A stretch of DNA of 8,535 nt from an uncultured Phycisphaerales bacterium (GTDB lineage: Bacteria > Planctomycetota > Phycisphaerae > Sedimentisphaerales > Anaerobacaceae): assembly GCA_937927975.1 (NCBI GenBank), contig CALEZT010000148.1:1-8535 (forward strand), written 5' to 3'. The translations under genes and the position numbers were made by a program. The notes beneath the pieces were generated by a model, which did not search any database, was not told where the DNA came from, and worked only from the letters and a program-made list of their open reading frames with translations. The first letter of the stretch is position 1; each line of letters begins with the position of its first letter. Shown piece by piece: positions 1-6,386 of this stretch.

Positions 1-43
1 TCGTATTCGGTGACTGGAGTTCAGACGTGTGCTCTTCCGATCT
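1..43. other. Illumina adapter (Read 2 / i7 side), not genomic
   Basis: Positions 10-43 match the TruSeq Read 2 primer sequence (GTGACTGGAGTTCAGACGTG at its start, GCTCTTCCGATCT at its end). Bases 2-9 (CGTATTCG) sit where an 8-base i7 index would be, and base 1 fits the adapter base next to it. This is read-through adapter left on the sequence end. Any reading frame that includes these bases is artificial. The match is recalled from the standard adapter sequence; the index assignment is inference from position. Confidence 0.97.
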
Positions 44-262
44 GTGCTGCGCCAGCGCATAGAGGTTCACGCTCTTCTTCTGGTACTTGGGGGCGAGGCA
101 GTACAGGCCCCGCCGAATATGAATGATCTCGCCGCTGGCCAGGGCCCGTTTCACAAGGCCGTATCGGCGGTCTTCACTGCCAGGGAACAGGACGGCCAGG
201 TCCTGGGTGGTGAACTGGCTCCAGGGTAACCGCTCGAATACTCGTTCAGGCACCTTGTTCAT
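44..262 (-). CDS. AbiEi-type antitoxin / transcriptional repressor, N-terminal part (3' end cut by sequence end)
   Basis: An ATG at 260-262 (reverse strand) opens 73 codons that run without a stop into the adapter, so only the N-terminus is present. The protein starts MNKVPERVFERLPWSQFTTQ. It reads as a winged-helix fold: a predicted helix-turn region (residues about 15-45, QFTTQDLAVLFPGSEDRRYG), then LVKRALASGEIIHIRRGLYC, the hallmark end of the AbiEi N-terminal domain (a basic recognition segment followed by RGLY). KYQKKSVNLYALAQ follows, the usual beginning of the effector part. In known AbiE type IV systems AbiEi represses its own operon and counteracts the nucleotidyltransferase toxin AbiEii; that gene would be expected just beyond the left edge. 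A Shine-Dalgarno GAGG (270-273) lies 7 nt before the start, and a promoter flanked by two operator-like dyads lies upstream. The family call is from motif recognition only. A related PF13338-type regulator without a toxin is the alternative. Confidence 0.8.
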
Positions 263-281
263 CTATTTGCCTCAGGCCATA

Positions 282-310
282 CAGATACTGTCGCAGAATG
301 ACAGTATCTG
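282..310. promoter_or_regulatory. Operator-like inverted repeat IR1 over the abiEi transcription start
   Basis: Perfect 11-bp arms CAGATACTGTC (282-292) and GACAGTATCTG (300-310) are separated by the 7-nt spacer GCAGAAT. The dyad lies 20 bp upstream of the abiEi start codon and just downstream of the predicted -10 element, so it covers the expected transcription start (about 307). A bound repressor would block initiation. The dyad is seen directly; AbiEi as its ligand is inferred from the autoregulation known for AbiE operons. Confidence 0.8.
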
Positions 311-313
311 GAA

Positions 314-342
314 ACAATACTGATTCTCGGCCGATTTGGCAA
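314..342 (-). promoter_or_regulatory. Sigma-70-like promoter of the abiEi gene
   Basis: On the reverse strand TTGCCA (337-342) is a 5/6 match to the -35 consensus and TATTGT (314-319) a 4/6 match to the -10, with a 17-bp spacer. The predicted start of transcription near 307 gives a 5' leader of about 45 nt that ends in GAGG, 7 nt before the ATG at 262. The promoter sits exactly between the two inverted repeats: IR2 is upstream of the -35 and IR1 overlaps +1. This arrangement raises confidence beyond that of the boxes alone. Confidence 0.6.
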
Positions 343-353
343 GCACCTTCAAA

Positions 354-384
354 AGAAACTGTCATAGAATGACAGTATATGGAA
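354..384. promoter_or_regulatory. Operator-like inverted repeat IR2 upstream of the abiEi promoter
   Basis: This is a second copy of the IR1 sequence. Aligned with 283-313 it is identical at 27 of 31 positions, at an offset of 71 bp. Core arms are ACTGTC (358-363) and GACAGT (371-376) around the 7-nt spacer ATAGAAT; because the spacer ends match too, the pairing can also be read as ACTGTCAT/ATGACAGT around AGA. The identity extends past the dyad into TGGAA on the right side, so this is a direct repeat of an inverted repeat. It lies 12-16 bp upstream of the -35 box. The spacing of about seven helical turns would put both sites on roughly the same DNA face, which suits cooperative binding. Confidence 0.75.
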
Positions 385-515
385 GGTGTTCGTGAGATCT
401 CCGTCGCCACGATCCCGGCCGATAATCTCGCGGTTGGCAAAGGCATCCGTTCACAATCCATGCTCTGGTACGATGTATTCTACTCTTGCAGTAGGTGATT
501 CCGGCCGAAGCCTTC

Positions 516-986
516 TCATCCACATTTGCTGTCACCGCAGTAGTCGCAGACCACGCAGTTCGCCTCCCGCCGCGTGGGCCGGCCGCACTCCTGGCAGACC
601 TGTCGGAAGGCAGAGAGCGGCTCGAGATCGACAGCACCCATCGCCTCCTTCATGGCCCGGGCTATCGCATCCGGACACGAGAGCACCTGCACCTCCTTGT
701 TTGCCTTGCGGGCCACGGCGGCCGAAAGGCACCGAATGCCGGAGAGTTGGTCGACCATCACGGCCGTGTCCACTCCGGACCGCAATGCCGCCGACACCGC
801 CCGGCACGTAGCCTCCGACTGACTGGGGCAGCCGCCAGCCTTGCCCAGATTGGCGAACACCTCGCAGATTCCCTTCTCATCCTTGTTGACCGTCACAAAA
901 AGGGTTCCACACCCCATGCGGACCTTGCTCGTCGTCCCGGTGGTGGTCCTCGGGCGAGGACGTGGTTCCCCCTTTGCGGGGGACAT
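516..986 (-). CDS. Orphan TSCPD-domain protein, homologous to the C-terminus of B12-dependent ribonucleotide reductase
   Basis: This 156-residue protein carries the TSCPD domain (residues about 18-116): TGTTSKVRMGCGTLFVTVN, then NLGKAGGCPSQSEA, a GIRC motif at 83-86, and VLSCPDAIARAM at 101-112, which holds the SCPD signature. A cysteine cluster resembling the zinc-ribbon/redox tail of class II ribonucleotide reductase follows: C131-x2-C134, C144-x2-C147-x2-C150 and C155. In NrdJ this tail follows the catalytic barrel; in some bacteria it is a separate subunit (NrdJb of Pseudomonas). No catalytic NrdJ part is present here: the same-strand gene upstream is an unrelated secreted protein. The only available start is the ATG at 984-986. 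It has no convincing ribosome site, and the first codons come from a hairpin (966-983) of a REP-like element; an in-frame TGA lies 13 codons upstream. It is therefore either a free-standing TSCPD protein or the 3' remnant of a broken nrdJ. Domain identity is solid; functionality is uncertain. Confidence 0.8.
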   Translation of the reverse strand: MSPAKGEPRPRPRTTTGTTSKVRMGCGTLFVTVNKDEKGICEVFANLGKAGGCPSQSEATCRAVSAALRSGVDTAVMVDQLSGIRCLSAAVARKANKEVQVLSCPDAIARAMKEAMGAVDLEPLSAFRQVCQECGRPTRREANCVVCDYCGDSKCG

Positions 987-1032
987 CTGGCGACCGAGCG
1001 ACCGAGGGACAGTCCCTATTTGTCAATTTGTC
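966..1032. repeat. REP-like composite palindromic element
   Basis: Several small symmetric units are packed into 67 bp. TTCCCCC and GGGGGA flank TTTGC (hairpin 966-983). A perfect 8-bp tandem duplication CGACCGAG lies at 991-1006. The palindrome AGGGAC-A-GTCCCT occupies 1005-1017, and the direct repeat ATTTGTC occurs twice (1018-1024 and 1026-1032). The element fills most of the gap between the PA14 gene and the TSCPD gene and covers the latter's start codon. GGGACAGTCCC palindromes of this sort are often dispersed in genomes and associated with REP-type elements. That it is dispersed here is inference, since only one copy is visible in the window. Confidence 0.5.
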
Positions 1033-1066
1033 CGGCGAAGATCCACCCGGCCTTCTCGTCGAGGCT

Positions 1067-3919
1067 CTACCACAATAGAAACAGAGCGTTGACTGGCACC
1101 GGCCCGCCATCGCCAGGGATATTAGTCCGCACGTAGTAGGAGCCGGGCGCGAAGTCAGGCACAGTGAGGAATCCTGGTATTAAACTACCGACGGCATCCG
1201 TCGTCACATTCTGTCCCGGTTCACCGGGCTCCCAGAGGCCGGTGTCGTTAAGATCAAGGAACACACTGCCGCTTTTCATGGGTATGAATCCGGAGCCGGT
1301 AATTTGTACCTGGGTACCTGCACTTCCAGTGGAGGGGTTTACGAGTATGTACGGCTGTGTCACGGTGAAGGTGAATGAATACACGCTGGATGGAAAATCG
1401 GCCCACACCAGATAATTGCCCGGAACGACTGAGGGGACCGTCAGCAGGGCTGAGAACGTGCCGTTCGCTAATGTAGTCACGTTCATGCCTGGCTCGTCCG
1501 GATCCAACTGGCGGTTCCCATTGCGATCAAAGAACACAGGACCAAGGTTCTCTCCTGCCGCAAACCCGGTGCCAACAATCGACGTGAGGGTACCAACAGG
1601 CCCGTGGTCCAGCCACAGCGTCGGACCAGAAAGAATGACAGTGAAGGTCGCCGAGGCTTCTATCGGCCCGCCCTCCGGGACGTCGGCTCGCACGGGGTAG
1701 TCACCTCCCGGTACAAAGGGCACGAGTAGGAAAGGCCCAATACTTCTTAAATGACCGTTCACCTCCAAGGCCCAACAGAAGTCCTCCCCCAGGTCCCTGA
1801 TGCCATCGCGGTTGCTATCAAAGAACACAATCCCAAAGTCCATGGCGGCAAAGCCGCTGCCGGTGAAGTCTATTGAGCTATACACAGGGCCACTGGTGGG
1901 GCTCAGGGTGATGCTGGGGCCTGTGATGGTGAAGGTTGCGGATGCCTCGATTGACCCACCGGACGGGATGTCGGCCTGGACTGGGTAGTTGCCCGGCACG
2001 GAGGGCGCCGTCATGATGGTCGAGAAGGCGCCGTCCGGAGTCGTCGTCACAGAGTTGGTCGCATTCGCGAAGGTCACATCGCCGGAGGTGTTGGGTGCAA
2101 AACCGCTGCCGGTGATCGTTACGGCAGTCCCCGCTGGGCCGCTGGAGGGGTTCAGGATCATCGTGGGGCTGCCGCCTGCGCCTGACCCCGGCAGGGGCTG
2201 GGGCCCTGATTGGGTCCCCTGCTTGGGCGTGGACAGGCTCGACCATCGCAGCTCGCAGACCGCACCCCCGGCGTTCTCATACCATTCCAGGCGAAGGGAA
2301 TACCTCTGCCCGGCAACAAGCTGCCTCGGTCCACCGGCGTGCTCCGTAGGCCCCTGGTCTTGCCAGGCATCGACGATCAGGTCGTCATCCAACCACAGCC
2401 GGGCGCCGTCGTCCGTGTTGACATAGAATGTGTACGCCTCCGTAAATGCCGGCACGATCTCACCGGTCCATCGGACTGAGCAGAGGTCCCAAGTGCCCGA
2501 GAAGACCTCGCCACCACCCCAATTGAAGTTGATCTGAGGATCGAGACGCGTCAGGGCCGGAGTGCCCGACAGAGTCATGTTGGCGAAGTACTCCCCCTGG
2601 AAACCGCCCACCAGCCACCGGATCTCACCCGGCAACAGAGCCCGGTCGTAGAGGCGGACGTCGTCGATCATTCCCTTGAAGTGCTCTTTGTTGCTTTCCG
2701 CCGGCGTTCTGCCGATGGCCACGGCAGAGGTGTTGCCGGAAGGAAGAGTGGCGCCCGTACCCGATACACCGGCCGCCTCGCCATTGATGTAGTAGGCGTG
2801 CCGGCCCGCGCTGACCATCGCAACGACGTGCACCCACTCATGGAGGGGAACGTGGCCGGTGCTGAGGCTGCCGAAATATGCCCCGGCCGGGCCGGTGCTG
2901 AAGTGCAGTTCCCCGCTGGCGGCCATGTAGAGACTGTACAGACGCGGCGAATCCCCTTTGGAAAGAATGGCCTGCCATTGGGAGTTGTCAGGGCCCGTGT
3001 AACGTTCGGCGTAGATCCAGGCCGACACAGTCACTTCGTTGCCGCCAGGAAGAAGGCTGACGCTGTGCGGGATCCGCACATAGTCATCGACCCCGTCGAA
3101 CCGCAAGGCCATTCCGATCCTACCGGGTATCCAGGCCGGTCCATTCGTGAGCTGCCCAATGCTACCATGACCAGATGAATCGGACGCCGTGATACCGGTC
3201 CCCTCATCCAGCTCCCACCAACCGAGGAGATGCGGGTCGGTCACGTCCTGCGGCCCGATCAAAGGAGACAAGTACTTGCCCGCGATGACCGCCCGTTGCG
3301 GAATGCCCGGACCCTGCCAAGCCACGGCCAAGTTGTCGCCAACAATACCTTCCGCCTGCAGGACCTCGATGTAGTACTTCTTGCCGGCTGTCAGCCGGAT
3401 GGGGGTGGATTTCTGTTGAGGCCCGCCGAGTCCGCCGCCTATATTGTCGAAATCGCGGGGCGATGTCCAACCCGGCACGCTGGCGATCCTCGCTCCATGA
3501 TCCAGGCTCTCGTCCGTGCTCAGCCACAGTTCGCTCTGGTCGTCGCTGGCGATCCAGAAGGTATAATTGCCGGTCCCAGGGGGATACAGGTAGCCCCGCA
3601 CGTAGGTGCCGTAGTTGTCTCTCCAATCGGTCGGCCCTTCAAGACTCGTACGCCATTGCCTGTCATCCGGGTAGTCCGCGAAGGTGGGCAGGTTGGCCAG
3701 CAGGGTGACGGACCCGTTCGCGCCCCAGTAGTACTCGAAGAGAATGGTGCCTCTGTCAACTTCGACCCCGGCGGCAGCTAGTGCATACTCCCCCGCACTA
3801 TCATTGAGCTCTGCCCCGTTGCTCGGTGCCGGCCACGCCTCCCAGGGGGGCTCCGCAGCCCATAAAGAAACCGATACAACCAGAATCAAACCCACCGCGA
3901 GAAATGCGTGTTCTTTCAT
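1067..3919 (-). CDS. Secreted PA14-LamG-PA14 protein with four C-terminal TIG-like repeats
   Basis: This is a secreted or surface protein of 950 residues. Numbering below counts from the first possible ATG (3925), two codons earlier. I prefer the ATG at 3917-3919 because GGAGA (3926-3930) then lies 6 nt upstream instead of touching the start. A signal peptide spans residues 3-24 (MKEHAFLAVGLILVVSVSLW, then AA|EP). Domains in order are a PA14 domain (about 57-220, with RGYLYPPGTGNYTFWIASDD), a LamG/concanavalin-like domain (about 232-440, GWWELDEGTG ... RFDGVDDYV ... DDVRLYDRALLPGEI), a second PA14 (about 442-563, GFQGEYF ... TDDGARLWLDDDLIVDAW) and four tandem TIG/immunoglobulin-like repeats (about 587-668, 670-763, 767-856, 858-950; SGSGFA and GxYxVxAD motifs). 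Repeats 2-4 carry acidic DxNxDG-type loops that could bind calcium. No catalytic domain, dockerin, PEP-CTERM or LPXTG signal is visible, and the protein ends FLLW. PA14 and LamG domains generally bind carbohydrate, so a glycan-binding or adhesive role is inferred. It is divergent from the gene at 4380. Confidence 0.9.
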   Translation of the reverse strand: MKEHAFLAVGLILVVSVSLWAAEPPWEAWPAPSNGAELNDSAGEYALAAAGVEVDRGTILFEYYWGANGSVTLLANLPTFADYPDDRQWRTSLEGPTDWRDNYGTYVRGYLYPPGTGNYTFWIASDDQSELWLSTDESLDHGARIASVPGWTSPRDFDNIGGGLGGPQQKSTPIRLTAGKKYYIEVLQAEGIVGDNLAVAWQGPGIPQRAVIAGKYLSPLIGPQDVTDPHLLGWWELDEGTGITASDSSGHGSIGQLTNGPAWIPGRIGMALRFDGVDDYVRIPHSVSLLPGGNEVTVSAWIYAERYTGPDNSQWQAILSKGDSPRLYSLYMAASGELHFSTGPAGAYFGSLSTGHVPLHEWVHVVAMVSAGRHAYYINGEAAGVSGTGATLPSGNTSAVAIGRTPAESNKEHFKGMIDDVRLYDRALLPGEIRWLVGGFQGEYFANMTLSGTPALTRLDPQINFNWGGGEVFSGTWDLCSVRWTGEIVPAFTEAYTFYVNTDDGARLWLDDDLIVDAWQDQGPTEHAGGPRQLVAGQRYSLRLEWYENAGGAVCELRWSSLSTPKQGTQSGPQPLPGSGAGGSPTMILNPSSGPAGTAVTITGSGFAPNTSGDVTFANATNSVTTTPDGAFSTIMTAPSVPGNYPVQADIPSGGSIEASATFTITGPSITLSPTSGPVYSSIDFTGSGFAAMDFGIVFFDSNRDGIRDLGEDFCWALEVNGHLRSIGPFLLVPFVPGGDYPVRADVPEGGPIEASATFTVILSGPTLWLDHGPVGTLTSIVGTGFAAGENLGPVFFDRNGNRQLDPDEPGMNVTTLANGTFSALLTVPSVVPGNYLVWADFPSSVYSFTFTVTQPYILVNPSTGSAGTQVQITGSGFIPMKSGSVFLDLNDTGLWEPGEPGQNVTTDAVGSLIPGFLTVPDFAPGSYYVRTNIPGDGGPVPVNALFLLW

Positions 3920-4379
3920 TGCCATTCTCCATTCCGTTTGCAGGTCGATGCAGATCGGCTATATGCAGTCTGGCCCGTTTACGGGAGCGGGACCCCGTGG
4001 GTTCTTCCATAACCGATAATAGAGATTCTCAATTTCCATTTATCTGCCTGGGTATAGAACTTGGAGGAATGCCGCCTTACCCAGATTCTCGCCAATCCCA
4101 AATCACCCCTTCTGAGACTTTTCTCGCCAAAATTCGTGAATGCGGCAACCAGGCCCGGATCTAGGCGTAGATCCTAATTGTCTTGACCGACGCAGCGTTG
4201 ATATCCCCGCAGTCGAGACGGGTAATATGGAACACAGACCGAACGCTCAATTCTCTCACGCTGGGGGCAGGAATCGTTGCTGGCTTCCTGCTTATGATCT
4301 GTTCTGTGATTCCGGTCGCATGCACAATGTCGCCAGTACTTTCGTAAGGACTTTCACAATAGACAGTAGGAGAATGCTC
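3920..4379. other. Divergent intergenic region between the two secreted-protein genes
   Basis: These 460 bases separate the two divergent start codons and should contain both promoters. Visible structure includes the ribosome sites GGAGA (3926-3930, reverse) and AGGAGA (4368-4373, forward), a short dyad CCCGT-TT-ACGGG (3974-3985) in the leader of the reverse-strand gene, and a perfect 18-bp dyad at 4157-4174. TTGACC (4183-4188) is a good -35 match, but I find no matching -10 at 16-18 bp. The forward frame is open from an ATG at 4140 onward, but that stretch has unlikely composition for a protein N-terminus and no ribosome site, so I treat it as non-coding. No RNA gene or repeat family is recognisable. 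Confidence 0.6.
4157..4174. promoter_or_regulatory. Perfect 18-bp dyad in the divergent promoter region
   Basis: Arms GGATCTA (4157-4163) and TAGATCC (4168-4174) are exact reverse complements around GGCG. The dyad lies 206 bp upstream of the forward start (4380) and 238 bp upstream of the reverse start (3919), 8 bp before a TTGACC hexamer. Its size and position suit a dimeric regulator acting on both genes, but a 7-bp perfect dyad can occur by chance in a window this long. No regulator gene is adjacent. Confidence 0.35.
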
Positions 4380-6386
4380 ATGCACCCGCACGACCAAATC
4401 GCAAAGGGACGACACCTTGTTGCAGGGATACGAATGGCCACAGCGCGGCCGACTCCGCGCCGGCTGTGGGTAGCAGTGGCGATGGTCTTGGCTGTGCCGT
4501 TTGCGAACGCATACTCTGCTCCAATCGTCCCTGTACCTCCCAAACCCTTGGCAATCCCTGATGGCGCACCAGAGGCCCGGGCTGTGGCGCTGGCCGAAGC
4601 AGTGGGAGAGGGTTCGCCAGATCGTCTGGCCGGCTGGCTGGCCGTTTACGAGGCAATGGGCATACCGGTCTTTGATCCGAATGGGATCGCTCTCACGGCG
4701 ACGGGTGACGACCCTGTCGGACCGCCTTTTTGGCGGCTGTGGTATGTAGCGGGCATGATTCCCTCACGGGTAAGCTTCCCGCTCACGGATTTCGTCAAGA
4801 TCTTCAACGACTCCCACCAGATGCCCTTCGATACCGAACAGGCCGGTGCCGTGCTCCTACAAGACCTGCGGGCAGCCGCCCTCGCAACGGATGCTCAGAA
4901 GCGGTTGCTTGGCCTGTTCACCGCCGAGTTGGTGATGCGGGCAAGAGCGGACGTCAACCTGCTCGATCCCAATGTCACCGCCGACAAGGTATACATCACG
5001 GGAGACCTGGCAGAACTTCTATCGTGGGTGGTGATCCGCGGCCTCGTCATAAACGTCGCGGCAGAGGAGGCGATCTCGACTAGTGGCCACCTCAGCGAGC
5101 AAGCCGCCAACCTAGTGAGTACGAGGTCGCCCCTGGCTGTCGCGGGTGTAAGCGAACCAGACGTCTCCGTAGCATTGAACGTACAGGCACAGGCGAAGGA
5201 GAACTGTGCGGAGGCCGCCGGCAGCGAGGATGTTACCTACTGGCTGAACTGGTTTTTGAACAAACTGGGAGGAGGCTTCCAGCTTCCCGGCATGATCGAC
5301 GGGACGCAAGGCTTCGTCGAGATTGTCCAAAGGCAGATGGGCGTGTCGGAGATCAAAATCAATAATGTCAAGAATCTTACCGCCAAGATCGGTGCAGTCA
5401 CGAGCATACTCACGCTCATGATGCAACTCGCCTCACTCCAGGTCGACTCCATCATGGAGCCGGATGTACTACAGCGGACGCGGTACACGCGCGATGGAGA
5501 TCCGGCGACAATCCATTTCCGCCTGATGTCCGATCCTGGCATGCTCCCCGATGGTGACAACCTGGTTGCCTGCCTCTCCAGCTTCGTGCTCAATGCTTTC
5601 GGCGTGACATTGGAGTTTCCTACCTCAGGTCGAATTGCCGGGACAGAGCTCGCCTTTGAAGGGGGCAAGGGTTTCGGCCAGTATGTCTTGTTCGCGGACT
5701 ACCAAACAATGCGCCAGGATACGAACGTCCATGGGGAGGTGGCCTTGCCTGTGCTGGGCAAAGCACAATCGAAAGAGTTCCCCCCAGATGCAGAACGCGT
5801 GATGCGGGAATTCTCCGTTCACGTCTCTGCTCAGCCGAAAGCGGTGACGGGAAAGACCATCTTTGACACCTTCTTTGCCGGTTTGAGTTTCGGGGCTGCG
5901 CCGTCGGCCACGGGTGCGATCGGGGCGGCTGTCGATATCCTCAAGACCTGCCATTGGGACCTTGGCGAGCGCTTCTTTCCGCTCAAGGATTGGTCCCGGG
6001 GATGGCGGGTGGACGGATTCTATTGGGATGCCTACCGTGTGACCGGCACGATCTGCGGTGGTCTGGACAAACCGTTCAGCCTGCAGGCCGAGGCGAGCCT
6101 GGCCGGCGTCCCCATGATCGGCCGGTTCGCTTTCACTCCTGCCGGCAAGAGCGGCGGTGTCTGGAACTTTGCCGGCAGCTTCATGGGTTATCCCGCGACA
6201 GCCAGCGGTTCGTTCCAGACGGAAGGAGTCGAGGAAGGCTCGCCGTCGATTCGCATGGGGCCCGGCCGATGGACCGTCGACATCCCACGTATAGGGACGG
6301 TGCCAATAGGTGAGGGAGGTGACCATCTTGACAAGATCGAGACGATCTGGCTGGAACCAGCCGCCGAGGAGTGCCTGGGGGGTTAG
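4380..6386 (+). CDS. Secreted protein of unknown family (668 residues)
   Basis: I do not recognise the family. The frame is open from 4140, but the ATG at 4380 is preferred: AGGAGA (4368-4373) lies 6 nt upstream, while the ATG at 4374 touches that site. From 4380 the N-terminus has a basic n-region (RPTPRR, residues 23-28), a hydrophobic core (LWVAVAMVLAVPFANA, 29-44) and a plausible cleavage site near AYSA/P, so export is likely. The mature part opens with a proline-rich linker (PIVPVPPKPLAIP). A mostly helical, alanine-rich middle (about 60-355) follows, with a hydrophobic helix around 333-355 (LTAKIGAVTSILTLMMQLAS). A more beta-rich C-terminal half follows; residues about 550-640 have alternating glycine/aromatic strands (GTICGGLDKPFSLQAEASLA; FAFTPAGKSGG). 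There are five cysteines in the mature region and no recognisable catalytic motif, repeat or anchor. It is divergent from the PA14 protein, uses the same start layout and is also exported, which hints at a shared surface role. Gene reality is supported by length, start signals and codon-like composition. Confidence 0.8.
   Translation: MHPHDQIAKGRHLVAGIRMATARPTPRRLWVAVAMVLAVPFANAYSAPIVPVPPKPLAIPDGAPEARAVALAEAVGEGSPDRLAGWLAVYEAMGIPVFDPNGIALTATGDDPVGPPFWRLWYVAGMIPSRVSFPLTDFVKIFNDSHQMPFDTEQAGAVLLQDLRAAALATDAQKRLLGLFTAELVMRARADVNLLDPNVTADKVYITGDLAELLSWVVIRGLVINVAAEEAISTSGHLSEQAANLVSTRSPLAVAGVSEPDVSVALNVQAQAKENCAEAAGSEDVTYWLNWFLNKLGGGFQLPGMIDGTQGFVEIVQRQMGVSEIKINNVKNLTAKIGAVTSILTLMMQLASLQVDSIMEPDVLQRTRYTRDGDPATIHFRLMSDPGMLPDGDNLVACLSSFVLNAFGVTLEFPTSGRIAGTELAFEGGKGFGQYVLFADYQTMRQDTNVHGEVALPVLGKAQSKEFPPDAERVMREFSVHVSAQPKAVTGKTIFDTFFAGLSFGAAPSATGAIGAAVDILKTCHWDLGERFFPLKDWSRGWRVDGFYWDAYRVTGTICGGLDKPFSLQAEASLAGVPMIGRFAFTPAGKSGGVWNFAGSFMGYPATASGSFQTEGVEEGSPSIRMGPGRWTVDIPRIGTVPIGEGGDHLDKIETIWLEPAAEECLGG

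Noticed and set aside
29..229. Forward 66-codon frame at the left end
   Set aside because: It begins inside the adapter and runs antisense to the AbiEi gene, whose frame has clear family motifs.
495..1136. Forward 213-codon frame
   Set aside because: It is antisense to the TSCPD gene, arginine/proline/serine-rich in a way typical of a shadow frame, with no domain.
3230..3781. Forward 183-codon frame
   Set aside because: It is antisense to the first PA14 domain, which is clearly the coding strand.
4069..4164. 31-codon frame (MPPYPDSRQS...) preceded by GGAGG
   Set aside because: The ribosome-like site is only one base from the ATG and the product resembles nothing; too short and poorly spaced to support.
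4183..4211. Sigma-70 promoter starting with TTGACC at 4183
   Set aside because: The -35 match is good, but positions 16-18 bp downstream are C-rich with no -10-like hexamer.
4140..4379. N-terminal extension of the secreted unknown protein to an ATG at 4140
   Set aside because: It would put 80 residues before the signal peptide, has no ribosome site, and has odd composition; AGGAGA at 4368-4373 supports the start at 4380.
5625..6326. Reverse 233-codon frame
   Set aside because: It is antisense to the secreted unknown protein, which has better start signals and a signal peptide; the reverse frame lacks any domain.
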